Positions 1-12,015 of a stretch of 64,000 nucleotides of DNA are shown in pieces (within the stretch, counting starts at the first letter, position 1; every line of letters begins with the position of its first letter). The stretch lies in NCBI GenBank assembly GCA_022410635.1, contig JAJVDF010000257.1:1176324-1240323 (forward strand), read 5' to 3'. The notes beneath the pieces were generated by a model that saw only the letters and a list, made by a program, of their open reading frames with translations, made no database searches and was not told the DNA's origin. This DNA is from Tretioscincus oriximinensis (Eukaryota; Chordata; Lepidosauria; Squamata; Gymnophthalmidae). The translations under genes and the position numbers were made by a program.

Positions 1-189
1 ATCCATTTGTAGTTCCAGGCTTTATCATTCCCATCATTCAAAGGTCATAATTTCATTTGCAGATATTTATCCTTATATTAAGTTGCACACTCATCATCTT
101 TTAGTACCTTTAGTAAGAGCATTGTTGGGGGAAGTGGAAGTATCTGTAATCTCTTTGGGCTTTTCTGCATTGCGGCTTTTGCTAGATTA

Positions 190-458
190 TTTATTGGAAT
201 ATTTATTTATTTATTTATACTTATATCCTACCATATACCAGAAGGTCTCAGGGCGGACAACCAAAGGGTGGTGCACATAGCTTTTGTTACTTTCTCCACA
301 ACAGACATCCTGTGAAGTAGGTGGGGCTGAGAGAGTTCTAAAGAACTGTGAATGTCCCAAGGTCACCAAGCTGGCTTTTATGGAGGAGTGGGGAATCGAA
401 CCAGGAGTCTACCAGATAAGAGTCCAACACTCTAACCATTATATCAAACTGTCTCTCC
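190..458 (-). repeat. SINE A (tRNA-derived, AAATAAAT tail), near full length
   Basis: Family A unit in reverse. A TTTATTTATT head is the reversed tail, followed by ACCTACTTCACAGG-like body sequence in reverse, then the tRNA part with a B-box-like GGAATCGAACC and an A-box region near 430-450. The family carries a tRNA-related 5' head, a central body with CCAGCTGGGTGACCTTGGGC, and a tail (GGTATAGGGCRGGATACAAG then AAATAAATAAA) resembling L2-type LINE ends. Confidence 0.9.
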
Positions 459-1420
459 AGAATAGGGATCTGTTGTTCACATGGCAACATGCAGATGGCA
501 GATTCCTATCCTGGTAAAGAGCAGAAAGGGACTTTGGTTCTGTTCACCCACATTGTTCACTGTCTTTACCTTCTTCATCTCTATCTCGCCAGTCATTTTT
601 TTCCTGTCCCATCTTCTAATTGCATTACATGCCAAAATAATGTGACTTTCTGCTTTCTGGTCACTGCTTCACAGGGGCATTCAAGTTTTATAAGGTCCCA
701 AACTGATCAGTCTGCTCCTTCTGTGCCCATAGTAGCTTTAAGTCTTTTCTGCATGGGGGTTGTAAACTCAGCCTCATCTTGGCTTGGTTATCAGTCAATG
801 TCCAAGAATTTAACTTAGAGTGAGTGTAAAATAGAGGGCAATAAATGCATACTGAATCCTGGAATTTTTAACTTTTCATGGTTTAATGAGAGCATATTAA
901 TTTATTCACTTGTCCATTAAAACAATTAAAAACCTACTGGCACTGAATGAGATCTAATGCATTTAGCGGCCATAGATTAAAGGACTAAGTTGCTCATACA
1001 GATTCATTATTGAGCTAGCACTGCAAATATGGGTTCTGTGCTTTTCCTTGCGGACTTAAAGCAGAAGTCAGTAAAGGGATCAGGACTTGCTTCCTCAGAA
1101 CTCCTGAACTCCAAAATTAGGAATTAACTTCATTATACTCTGCCAATAAAAGCAAGGCAGGTCTGGATTGTTAACTGTAGTGTAGCAAGTCTGGAATGCT
1201 GCACATATTGTGTTTGTTTTTTCTTTATCCCCTCCTGGGATCAAATTCTCTTTTGCATCCAAATTGAGAAATGCAAGTTCAGGGTACAAGAACAATGTCA
1301 CACTGGCAATTGTATGCACAGTGGGGCCTGCCACAGTCTGCACTACCACGTGAATGCTAGATGTAATCTGGAATCAAACCTAGAGGAGAAAGGTTGTAAG
1401 ATGTTATTTATTTGGTATGT

Positions 1421-1613
1421 CCAGCAAAGGAGCTAGCAGCACTTTGAGACTAACTTGGGAAAAGTGGGTGGCATAAGCTTTCGTAGACACGTCTACTTCT
1501 TCAGATGCATCTACGAAAGCTTATGCCACCCACTTTTCTCAAGTTAGTCTCAAAGTGCTGCTAGCTCCCTTTGCTGGACTTTCTGCTAGACTAACACGGC
1601 TATTTCTCTGAAA
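1421..1613. mobile_element. Short inverted Penelope-like element copy 1
   Basis: A 193-bp insertion flanked by 14-bp direct repeats (TTTATTTGGTATGT at 1407-1420 and TTTATTTGGTGTGT at 1614-1627, one mismatch). It consists of two oppositely oriented copies of the same ~90-bp PLE 3' end, joined at AGATGCATCT near 1503-1512. The right arm carries an additional ~34-nt extension (TTTCTGCTAGAC to CTCTGAAA) that the left arm lacks. One-sided extensions of that size are a known PLE trait. The minus strand holds a hammerhead-like motif. Confidence 0.9.
1471..1508 (-). other. Hammerhead-ribozyme-like motif in PLE copy 1
   Basis: On the minus strand: GCAT, CTGAAGA, an extra A, stem GTAGAC-GT-GTCTAC, GAAA, then GC-TTAT-GC-C. 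This matches the hammerhead core order (CUGANGA, helix II, GAAA, short helix III). Two departures are visible: the unpaired A before helix II, and C where U16.1 is expected. Cleavage competence is therefore doubtful. Confidence 0.5.
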
Positions 1614-1766
1614 TTTATTTGGTGTGTTTGTATTCTGATTACTTCACGTGCTTAAGGTGACAAACAATAGATAAGCAAAGAGCAGATAAGATCACAACAA
1701 AAATAATAGATCATACACATCATAAAACCGAAATAATCAGACATAAAAAAATTGGGGGGAAATATA

Positions 1767-2102
1767 TGGGACGTTGTATATCTAAAGGAACACCTTCTCC
1801 CATGTGAGCCTGCTCTTGCCTTAAGATCTGCAGGGGAGGCCCTCCTGACTCTACCGCCTCCCTCAGTGGCAGAGAGGATGGGAACCCAGGACAGGGCCTT
1901 CTCCGTGGCAGCCCCCAGGCTTTGGAATAGTTTCCCTCTTGAGGTGCATCAATTACCATCTCTGTGCATTTTCAGAAAACGCTTGAAAATGCACCTCTTT
2001 GGCCTGGCCTTTGGCTGAGAAAACTGCTGCCTCTTCCCTATTTTTTAGATGTGGCTGTTTTTAACGTGTTAATCGGGTATAGAAATGTAAATAAATAATA
2101 TT
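1767..2102 (+). repeat. L2-clade LINE 3' end
   Basis: Translation of 1797-2018 gives ALALRSAGEALLTLPPPSVA and then DRAFSVAAPRLWNSFPLEV followed by FRKRLKMHLFGLAFG. The D-R-A-F-S-V-A-A-P-x-L-W-N motif marks the C-terminus of L2-type LINE reverse transcriptases. A short 3' UTR and AAATAAATAATA tail follow. It is strongly 5'-truncated. Confidence 0.85.
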
Positions 2103-2948
2103 AATTAGACCGAGGCTGACATGATGTAGGAGTTGAAGGAAACATTCAGGCTCAGGAAGAATACTGATTCGGTATTTGGTTCTAATTTGCACAAGCATTG
2201 TTTGGCAAACTGGGTTCATCATAGCTTCCTCCAGGAATGGTTTAAAAACCATGTTTTCCCTGTGCCCACAAATTTGCCACAAATTTAAGTATCACCCTGG
2301 CCAAAAAACCAAAGTTCACTTTTGTGAGGATGGGACTGTAAGTTGTATCCTAGTAGAAGACTCAGTTGATCCTCACATTCCAGAGTCTCACATTCCAATA
2401 GGAAGCCNAACATATTGCCAGAGTAGTGTATATATGACAGAAAATTCAACTTTGACATAATTTCCCACATATCAGATTCACTACCTTTTGTAAACTGCTG
2501 CTTTTGCAAAAGTACTTAGATGCAGGAAGCATGTAAAAAGAAAAACCCCATAGGGAAGTCGGTGTATGTGTGTGTGCTTCCTACATACTGATGCTTTTGC
2601 AAGAGTAGTGATTTTGCAAAGAAATGACTACGTAAGAGCTTGTGTTTGCCCCAGGATTGTCTCTTGTTGTTTAGCAAAGGTGAGGTGAGTGTGGGGTTGA
2701 AACAAAACCTCATAATTCCCTCACAATATCTGGAAACAACCTATGTCTAACAGGGAAATGTAAAAGCAAGGCTTCTGGCTGTTTACTGACCTACCCTTGC
2801 TGCTTGTATATTCCAGTGAATATTCCAGTGTTGTTACTGCTCACAACATAACGGCATGTCTACTGAGTCCCAAAGTAAGCTCTCCTGAACACAGTGAACC
2901 TGTTCCTGTTAAAGTGTGTGCAGAAAGCTGTGCCCCCTTAAAGTGTCA

Positions 2949-3032
2949 GGGGCTGTTCTGACTCATACTTTTAATCCATCTTAGGTACAGGTTAGTCCTG
3001 GACTAAACCAGGACTGAAGATGGGTTTAAAGT
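2949..3032. repeat. Palindromic MITE Z, truncated copy
   Basis: Starts GGGGCTGTTCTGACTCATA and contains complementary segments TTTTAATCCATCTTAGG and GAAGATGGGTTTAAAG around a short centre. It matches the fuller copy at 50531-50665. Its right end is cut by the SINE A that starts at 3033. Confidence 0.6.
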
Positions 3033-3267
3033 TGGACTTGTACCTGGTAGTCTCTTGGTTTGATTCCTCACTCCTCCACGAAACCCAGCTGGGTGACCTT
3101 GGGCCAGTCACAGTTCTTTGAACTCTCTCAGCCCCACCTACTCCACAGGGTGTCTGTTGTGGGGAAAGCAACAAAAGCTATGTGCACCACTCTATTTTTG
3201 GCCACCCTGATACCTTCGGGTATAGGGCGGGATACAAGTACAAATAAATAAATAAATAATAAATAAG
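3033..3267 (+). repeat. SINE A, slightly 5'-truncated
   Basis: Forward copy lacking the A-box part of the tRNA head. It begins at the anticodon-like region, keeps the B-box relative GGTTTGATTCC and the full body, and ends in an AAATAAATAAATAA tail. It abuts MITE Z and probably integrated into it. Confidence 0.85.
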
Positions 3268-4268
3268 TGCAGGTTGGAACATCTTAGAAACAAACCCCAT
3301 TTATCTGACATCTAGGAAGAATAGGATTGCAACCTCACACGTTGTTTGGGATTGGAGAGCAGGAAAGAAAGTCTTGCTTAACTAGGTACTGATGATCATA
3401 AGCAATGCAGTCATCGCAGATGGCAACCAGGCTTGTAAAATAATAGTGGTGTTATCTCATTTGTGGAATGTTTTAAGAAAAACTGAATGGATCAGCTGCG
3501 AACAATTCTTGGATTAGAATGTCGATTTTGCTGTAAAACTAATGTTCCATCAATTCTTGGANCGATGCACTTTGTGGAAATGCAAACGCTTCTGATTTGA
3601 AGATGAGAAAACCTACGAGCGTGAGGCTGGACAGAAGTACGAAATCCTTACCATAGGAAGACGAGTTCTGCATTTTGCTTATGTGCCTTGTTTCATCACA
3701 TGCTTGCGGTGATAGAGTACTGCGTGTGTGTGCTGTTTTGCTCTTTCCACACCCCTGCTTGGATCTGTTCCAGCATTTCCTACAGTAATTTCTGGTCATT
3801 GACCCCGACGGGGACTGGCTGATGTAAGGGCTTAGTGCGTTCCTCTGAATTTCAAGAGGCTTGTCATCATCTGTGTAGCAATGACACAAAAAAACCAAAA
3901 CCCGTTTAGTAAGGGTTCTCATTTAAACGAACAGGAGTAAATCAATTTCCAGTGTTACTACAGCCACTGAATTTTAGTTCTTCTTTGAGGTGAAAGAATC
4001 AGTGTTGTAGATGGATAATCAGCTTTGAACGTTCATACTATTTCTGTACTGGGCTTTATTCCAGATTGTATCTTGGAATCTGGCATCTGCATGATAGCGC
4101 AGAACACTGGAAGTCCTAGGGATGTGATACATTCTGCTCTATCATAAAGACAGCAGGTCCCTCCTTTGAAGTATAACTTACAATAAGTGTCCATACAGAA
4201 AGGGTCTGAGCCCCCATTTAAAGCTTTTCTAGTAGTATGTTTTGATCTGTTTCTTCTACTGTAAGGGA

Positions 4269-4290
4269 AATCGGGGGGGGGGGGGGGGGG
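4269..4290 (+). repeat. Poly-G run
   Basis: About 20 consecutive G. Similar runs occur at 23192-23207 and 50715-50727. The length is probably unreliable in the assembly. Confidence 0.8.
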
Positions 4291-4780
4291 AACCAGACTG
4301 TTGTAAATTTGCATACTGGTAATAATCACCATTGAAAAATGATGAATAGTTCTTAGCTTGGCAGCTGCCTGAATGCTAAACAGGGAAACTGAAGCGACTG
4401 CATTCCTTTGGGGCTGTCAGGGTGTCATCAGGTTATAATGAAGGTGTGAAAAAATGTTTGCCCTGTGCATTACAGAAGGAATTTGCAGAGAGAAATGACT
4501 AAAGCTTTGGCTTTGTTTTTAGAAGCAGCTCATGCGTAGCTAGGGGACCATTCAGGTAGCATGAGTGGAGATTCTAAGATTATTTTCAAAAAGGTGCATT
4601 TAACTTTCTGTTCAAATGAACTTAGGCTTCCCAGCTTGTTCCTGTAGGTATGGTTTTGTGCATGCTATCACCGTCCATGATCAGGTCAGACCAGCACGGC
4701 CAGTTGTCAACAACAAAGTAGAAAAAGAAATCTGCCCCTTTCATTCCTTCTTCCTTACCCTTTCTCTCTTTCCTGGTTTG

Positions 4781-5075
4781 AAGAAGAAGAAGAACTGGGT
4801 TCTTATACCCCGCTTTTCTCACCTTTCAAAGGGACTCAAAGCGGCTTACAAGAGTATTTTGCCCGAAGGCTCACATTCTATCTTCCCCACCAGGCTCTGG
4901 TGGTTCCCATATATCTACTTGCAGTCAGTTGCAATTCATGCTTTCGAACAGCTGGGTTGGCTAGAGCTACAGGCTAGTGGAAGGTGCTCACCCCTCCCCA
5001 CGTCCCACACAGGGCTTCTAAACCCCATCTCCCAGCTGAGAGGCGAATTCCTTAGCAACTGAGCTGTCCGTGCCT
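4781..5075 (-). repeat. SINE B (tRNA-derived, TTC tail)
   Basis: Reverse copy with a short GAAGAAGAAGAA tail at the left and the tRNA-like head ending CTGAGCTGTCCGTGCC at the right. Family B carries an A box (TAGCTCAGTCG), a B box (GGTTTCGAAGCCC), a 3' domain GTAAGCCGCTTTGAGTCCC and a TATAAGAACCCAG(TTC)n end. That 3' end resembles the Sauria-type SINEs mobilised by BovB LINEs. Confidence 0.9.
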
Positions 5076-5123
5076 GTCCGTTTGAGGCTCAGATTCTCCC
5101 CTTGGGTAAATTGTATTTTGACA

Positions 5124-5250
5124 GGATCATTCAAGAACTATGACTATCCCAAGATCACCGAGCTGGCTTCATGGTGGAGTGCAGAATCGAACCATGAGAC
5201 TTCCAGATAAGAGTCTGACACTCTAATCGCTACACTAAACTGACCATGTC
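5124..5250 (-). repeat. SINE A fragment (tRNA head and start of body)
   Basis: Reverse copy keeping only the 5' half: AGATCACCGAGCTGGCTTCATGG-type body, then AGAATCGAACC and the A-box end near 5245. It is more diverged than the other copies and has no tail. Confidence 0.75.
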
Positions 5251-5778
5251 GGACTGGATCACCAACCAAGTTAGGATCAACTGTTTGGAAAAAGGTCATT
5301 GCAAGTTTATATGACGAAAGACCTTCAAATTTGCCACTTGTTCTGCCTGTTTCTCCTAACCCGAGGCTGCCTTGACACCTGGGACCCTTTGTTACAGGTT
5401 GAAAGCCATCCTTGCATAATCGTGCTCTCCTTGTATTTTCCTTTTCAAGTTTTGCAAGCAGCCTTCTGAAGTTGATAGATGGCAGCGAAAGCAGCTACAT
5501 TTTGCAAAGGCACATTTAAGAATCAGCAGGTAGAAATGATAGGATTCTCTCCTCCTTTTCACCTTTATGGATGGGGAATGCAGTACTTTTGCCACTGCTA
5601 CTTATTTGCAAATACTCCCATTATATCATTATATCAAATGATATAATGCTGCAGCCAATTGTGCTGCAGAGGAGAAAGCAGATGAATGAAATCAGTGTTT
5701 TTAGGAGGCTAAAAAGGAATCTCTACGCCCCTTCCATAGAGGAACTGCTTGTTGATTTTGCTGATGAAGCAAGTTCAA

Positions 5779-6066
5779 GCACGGATAGCTGAGTCGCTTA
5801 GGAATTCGTCTCTCGCCTGGGAGATGGGTTTCGAAGCCCTGTGTCGGACGTGTCTACTGAGCACCTTCCACTAGCCTGTAGCTCTAGCCAACCCAGCTAT
5901 TCAAAAGCATGAATTGCAAGAAATTGCAACTGACTGCAAGTAGATACATGGGAACCACCAGAGTCTGGTGGGGAAGATAGAATGGAAGCCTTCGGGCAAA
6001 AGCCGCTTTGAGTCCCTTTGAAAGGTGAGAAAAGCGGGGTATAAGAACNAAGTTCTTCTTCTTCTC
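5779..6066 (+). repeat. SINE B with internal deletion
   Basis: Forward copy. The segment between CCTTCGGGCAAAA and GCCGCTTTGAG has lost about a dozen bases present in other copies. Ends in a TTCTTCTTCTTC tail. The N at 6049 falls just before the tail. Confidence 0.88.
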
Positions 6067-6480
6067 CTCTGTTCTTTTAAAGAGGGTTTCATTTTCTGCC
6101 TGGGGATGGTAACTGGGTGATACTTTTCTTATTTATCCTTCTTAGCAGCATTCATCTAGAGCTCAGAATCAAAAGGTTAATCCTTCTATTTCATCATTTG
6201 GTCTGAGGCAACAGAGGTCTAACTGGCCACTCTGGTGCTTTCACCAGTTTCAGAAGCAGCACAGTTGGCTATGATCTTTAAAAAGAGTATTATATCTACC
6301 AGTACAGCATGGATTGTCCTAGCATGCAATAACATGCACTGTGCATGAAGAATCACTGCTGGTTTCACAATTTATAAATTATATATTGTCAGAAACTTTG
6401 AACCTGTTTGCACAAGTTTTGTAATCTGTTTTAGGGAGCTGTTCCCCATTATCTGCAGGGAAATAGTGCTCATCCACATC

Positions 6481-6788
6481 AAGAAGAAGAAAGAAGAAGA
6501 ACTTGGTTCTTATACCCCACTTTTCTCACCTTTCAAAGGGACTCAAAGCAGCTTACAAGGATATATTTTGCCCGAAGGCTCACATTCTATCTTCCCCACC
6601 AGGCTATGGTGGTTCCCATGTATCTACTTGCAGTCAGTTGCAATTTCTTGCAATTCTTGCTTTCGAATAGCTGGGTTGGCTAGAGCTACAAGCTAGTGGA
6701 AGGTGGTCACCCCTCCCCACGTCCCACACAGGGCTTCGAAACCCGATTTCCCAGACGAGAGGCGAATTCTTAAGCGACTGAGCTATCC
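6481..6788 (-). repeat. SINE B
   Basis: Reverse full-length copy with a GAAGAAAGAAGAAGAA tail at the left and a head ending GAGCTATCC at 6788. It differs from the consensus by a handful of scattered substitutions. Confidence 0.9.
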
Positions 6789-7951
6789 AATTACAAGTAT
6801 TTAATTACATTTGTTGTAATGCTGCTTAAATCATATTATCAGCAGCGCGTTTGCATGGAATTCACATCTTTCAGGGCAACTTCAGAGCTGGTCTCCCAAA
6901 ATAGTGCTGAACTTCCAAGCTGCCTTCAGCGATTGCTTCAGAGCTATCCTTGACGACTGTGCTGACATGAACTGGATGCAGTTTTGTGAATGATCATGGT
7001 GTCATGTATAACAATAGTTTTGCATTTGTTTGTTATCACACACAGTTCTACTTCTGATGTGGATCAAGCTGCTTAATACAAATACATGTGGCTGCAGCTA
7101 ATCCACATCAATCTACATTAAGTAAAGTGCTTGAGGTAGGCAGGTGGATAGGAAAAGGGCCTTTGTTCTAGTGTGCTACAGAAACAGGTCTTTGTGATGG
7201 TACTTAATTGTTGGCCTTATTCACTATAGAAAACAAACTGACAACGCCCCTCCCCATACACACAGTAGTGGATTTATATTTTGGGAGCCCCCAATCTTGA
7301 ACTCTGTGTGTGTGTCTTCACAACCAGCAACCTGGGCCCTGAAGATTAAGCTTCACAGTGGATCCATTCTGTCTGTGGTTCTGAGACATTATATCATACC
7401 AATAAAGTATTGGAGAAACTAGACATACAAAGCCACATACACAGAAATAAACACTCAAAGCTGTTAACATTTCCTGAAAAATGTCTCAAGCCAGAATCAG
7501 CAGCACTCCAATGTAGCCTCTCCTTTATTGTCTCTGGCAAATTCTAGAATGCGGAGGTTTTCCTTTACAAATTGGCACAGATTCACTTTTCTGCTATTCT
7601 TTGAAGAGTCCTACATATGCAACATCTTATAGCTAACCCCTCTAACCTTGGTGTATATTTATGTGCCACAAGGATATCCTTATCCCTCTTTTCTCTGCTC
7701 TCCTATTTGCCAAAAGCAGACTATGACTATTATGTTTAGCAGATACCGTTTACATTATTTGTTGTCTGGGTAACATACTTGTGAGCTAATCAAAAATCCG
7801 TTATCGGGTCTGTTACTCTGTGTTTTCTCAATCAATACTTTCAGAATGTGCCTTGTTGGCCATCAGCTAAGCCAATTATCTCCTCTCCTTGCAGGGACTG
7901 TTATTATTTTTAACTGCCCTATTTTCACTGTTTTTTAAGATTTTTCTATTG

Positions 7952-8044
7952 TGGTCCACCCTAAGACCTTTGGATATAGGGCAGAATATAAAAGTAAGTA
8001 AGCAAGTATTGTAAGTAAGTACTGTAAGTAAATAAATAAATAAA
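7952..8044 (+). repeat. SINE A / L2-type 3' tail fragment
   Basis: Only the 3' end is left: CACCCTAAGACCTTTGGATA, AGGGCAGAATATAAAAGTAAG and a degenerate AAGTAAGTAAATAAATA tail. It is immediately followed by SINE B at 8063. Confidence 0.6.
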
Positions 8045-8062
8045 ATCAACACCCAGAGCGTA

Positions 8063-8376
8063 GAAGAAGAAGAAGAAGAACTTGGTTCTTATACCCCATT
8101 TTTCTCACCTTTCAAAGGGACTCAAAGCGGCTTACAAGGATATATTTTTGCCCGAAGGCTCACATTCTATCTTCCCCACCAGGCTATGGTGGTTCCCATG
8201 TATCTACTTGCAGTCAGTTGCAATTTCTTGCAATTCATGCTTTCGAATAGCTGGGTTGGCTAGAGCTACAGGCTAGTGGAAGGTGCTCACCCCTCCCCAC
8301 GTCCAACACAGGGCTTCGAAACCCGATCTCCCAGGCGAGAGATGAATTCCTAAGCGACTGAGCTATCCGTGCCTGC
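8063..8376 (-). repeat. SINE B
   Basis: Reverse full-length copy with a six-unit GAA tail at the left and the complete head GCAGGCACGGATAGCTCAG at the right. It is one of the best preserved in the window. Confidence 0.92.
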
Positions 8377-9383
8377 GTAGGCATAGTTGTCTGCATATAT
8401 GTCATAATGTGGGACAATGTGTAGAAGATACATGACTACTACAACAGTCCATCCACAGGCCATGCGTATCTAGATCCCAGGGGTACTGGAAATGAGTTAA
8501 GGTTACAGTTTAATTTTAGAATTATGTGACAGTCATGGGATATTTACCCAAGAGGGCAAGACAGTCAGCATTGCTTACTTTGGATAATAAATAGACCTCT
8601 GCACTCATATGGCAACTCATGAGTGCAAAAGAGAAAATAATTATTTACTGTACCTGGTACTGCAGGACACCATACCTGGAAGGAAGGCAATTAAAAGAAA
8701 AAAGAAGGAAAAGAAAACTAGGCTTGAGATAATCAGCCAGGCTTATACCTTGGTGGCACNTTCATTTGTGGTTGCTGCAGATGTTCCATAGAAGCTTAGG
8801 AACAAGAAATGGAAGATGCATTGCCAATAATAGGAAGCTCATATGGCCACTTTGAATGAGGAGGATATTGGCCGGGATTCATGTGCAAAACTATCCATTC
8901 CAGGAAAAAAGCAGAGAAGGGAACCTGTGGCTTTATGGCCCTTTGTGCATTAGGTTTTAATTTGGGATACATCTTTGAATATACTTGAGGTGTACTGCAA
9001 GGACCAAAGTTGTCAAGGCCTTGAAAGCAGAGATATAGAGTCAGGAAGATGACACAGGATAGAAAAAAATAGAGAGATCCGGAGGGAAACTGCTGAAATA
9101 TCCAGGCCAAATCTTAATAGTGGAGGATGTTCGATTTCATCTACCAAAACAACAGATCTGGTGAGCATGGTTGTGTTGAAAGGAGTATGTATCAAATCTC
9201 TGTTGTTGCATATGCTTGCCTCCGTTCCAATCTGCTTAATACAAATGCACCCTGCCACAGCTAATCCAGATCAAGCAAATCCAGATTTTATTAATACAGA
9301 TTTTGCATGGTGGGTGCATAAAGCACCCCAAAATGAGTATAGGGCAAAGANCAAGCTGTGATTTGGCTACTTTAACCTAATAC

Positions 9384-9597
9384 ACAGGGTGCTTCAAAAA
9401 TGTATACACACTGTGAACTTCCATAGAAATTTTTTTTTACTGTTCTACAAAGTTAAATTTTAGGAAATTAGAAAGCTTAAAGTCCAATGTAAATAAAATG
9501 TAATAACAAATGTTAATACTGTTCAAATTAGCCTCGTAGAGCGGGAAATCCTGAAATTTAAAGTTCAAAGTGTGTACACATTTTTGAAGCACCCTGT
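9384..9597. mobile_element. Mariner-like MITE Y
   Basis: Inverted ends ACAGGGTGCTTCAAAAATGT(ATACACACTGTGAAC) and GTGTGTACACATTTTTGAAG(CACCCTGT). About 214 bp with no transposase. CAGGGTG ends with TA-rich flanks are typical of mariner-type elements. Confidence 0.8.
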
Positions 9598-10980
9598 ATA
9601 TTTCAGCTTTAAAAATAGTCCATTCTTTCTCGATATTTACGTATCAATTCTATGTTTTAAAGGGTTTTTTCCTCCATCTGAAATGGAATCTTTTTTTCCT
9701 GCAAAGTGGCCTATATCATTAGAATGTTAGGCTAGAAGCAAAACTAGTATGAAGTTTACAGATGGAACCTTTGGATGGAGCATGTCAGTTCTATGTTGAG
9801 TTTTCCTCCAACATAGAACTGGAAGTTTGACTCCTTAAAAACATGTTTGTCTGTGGAAGTTATAACAGAGGACCATTGCTTATTTTCCTTGGAAGCCAAT
9901 CAGCTGATTTTTGTCTTTTTCAATGCTTAAACTGAATTCACTTTGATAAAAACAATTGTAATGGGTGTTATTAACATCACTTACTTATTAGTAAAGTGGT
10001 AGTCTTCAAGATCTTTCATCTAAAATAGTGGTCTGCCATCAATGTTTTGCAAAGATTGCTATTAATTTATATTCATGTATTAATGATCCAGTTAAAAACC
10101 CCTTTATAAAGAACCCCAGTTTTTCAAAATTCATGGTGTAGAAAATTTGAACATAAGGATGTCTGTAAGAGTATGGTAATATTGGATACAATGGATTTTG
10201 TTATAATAAAATTTCATAATAAATCCTCGTTATAATGGGGTTTCCACCTGTTAAGTGATTTTGTGCAATATTGATTCATTAAATAAAAGCAATTGTATTG
10301 GGCAGTTATATTGCACGATAGTGGGGAAAGTAAGATTCATTTACTACATATTCTTGGTAGGTCTTTAATAAGTTGAGAGAGCCAGCTAGTTTTGATTTTT
10401 GTATTGTTCTGTTTTATTTACTTTACCCCAAAGTTGTTATAAAAAATAATATCTGCACAGTATCTTTTGAGGATCAAAACAACAAAATAGAATAGAGGAA
10501 TTTAACTGTTCCTCCCATATGTTACTCAATTCCATTCCATTTTCAGCATTCTATGCTAACCACAATTAACCTCTCTGGTCTGGAATTAAGAATCACTGAA
10601 TGAGACTATAAGTACTTTTGTACCTGCTTGAAATGAACAACTTCTGTTTTAAAACAGAGATGTGGTTTCCCAGATATTTATTATCAACTTCAGTGGTTGA
10701 TATAACAGTGGTTTAGGGGGACTGTAGTTAACAGACCAGAAACGTTGAGGCAGCAATAGACTTTCCATTCCTAATTTAGTCTTTGTCCTTTTCTACATCC
10801 CAGGTTGGGATAGGTATAGGTGCAAGTTCAGCCTTTAAAGGTACCCCTTCCTCCCCAGGAGCTTTGTTCAGAGAAGCAGGTTATTTTCTCTGAGAGGCTA
10901 CAAAAACTTGGTTTGTTTTGTCTTTTTCCTATCATTCCCGCCCAAGGATCATTACCTTCCTAAAATGTTTCTAGTTGGTT

Positions 10981-11119
10981 AGAATCATAGAATCATAGAG
11001 TTGGAAGGGACCTCCAAGGCCATCGAGTCCAACCCCCTGCTCAATGCAGGATTCATTAAACCATCCCAGACACATGGTTGTCCAGGCTCTGTTTAAAGAC
11101 TTCCAGCAAGGATATATCA
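10981..11119 (-). repeat. CR1 LINE 3' end
   Basis: Starts AGAATCATAGAATCATAGAG, the reversed (ATTCTATG)n terminus of CR1. GGAAGGGACCTCCAAGGCCA and CCAACCCCCTGCTCAATGCA follow. Only about 140 bp remain. Confidence 0.92.
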
Positions 11120-11540
11120 AAGGCTTAAATATATAATAATAAAAATACATATAAAAGCGAAGCTAAAAAGTCTTTCCCCACTTCATTTCTTGTAGTATCA
11201 TTTTCTGAAAGTGGATACAATCCATCTGGAAAGTGTTTTTCACCCTGTAATAGTGTAAAGCTTTTAGTGTAGTGCTAAAATGCATTATGAGAAGCTGGAC
11301 TGCGGATAACCATTGGAAAAAAATAGTGATTTGTGAAAAGTCGGCCATCTCCTTGAGGTGCTGTGTGGAGGATTAATTAAATTTCCTCTTCTGAGCAAAA
11401 CACAACATCCCATTCTTGCTCACTGTACCACAGGTGTCTTCAGAAAATGTAATGACAATACATTTAGGCTGCAATGTAGGAAACATGAAAATGGAAAACT
11501 AGTTCAGCAAAAATACTTAGCAATATTCTTGTTGAGTATT

Positions 11541-12011
11541 AAGAACATAAGAAGAGCCCATCTAGTCCAGCATTCTGTGTCACACAGAGGCCCACCAGAT
11601 GCACCTGGGCAGTCTGAACAGAGGAAAGCAAAATATGCTCCTGTTTATGACTCCCTGCAAATGATATTTCAGGAGTCCTGCCTGTCGCTCCATCCCAGAG
11701 GCAACATCCAGACATCCATTCTAGTACCCATTTATACCCTTGATATCCATAAACCTGTCTAGTCCTGTCTTGAAGCTATCTAAGCTGTTAGCTACCACTA
11801 CCTCTTCAGGAAGTAAATTCCACAGGCCAATGACCTTCTGGGTGAAAAAATACTTTCCTTTGTTCCCACTTTTCTACCCATCAGTTTCAAGGAGTGCTCT
11901 CTGGTCCTAGTGTTGTGTGACAGAGAAAACATCTTTTCTGTATTCACCCTATCCATCCCATGCATGATTTTGTACACTTCAATCAGATCACCTCTCAAAC
12001 GTCGCCTTTCG
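11541..12011 (-). repeat. CR1-like LINE 3' end (TTCTTATG terminus)
   Basis: Reverse copy from AAGAACATAAGAAGAGCC to CTCTCAAACGTCGCCTTTC. It holds the 3' UTR and the last codons of ORF2 (minus-strand frame 11798-11998, RGDLIEVYKIMHG…). It belongs to the same family as 54575-55520. Confidence 0.88.
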
Positions 12012-12015
12012 ATAA

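Noticed and set aside
2176..2460. 94-codon frame
   Set aside because: It contains an N and has no recognisable similarity, splice signals or conserved motif.
4616..5062. 148-codon frame
   Set aside because: Most of it is the reverse SINE B. The same peptide pattern recurs at 6466, 8082, 38372 and 58554, which marks it as repeat translation.
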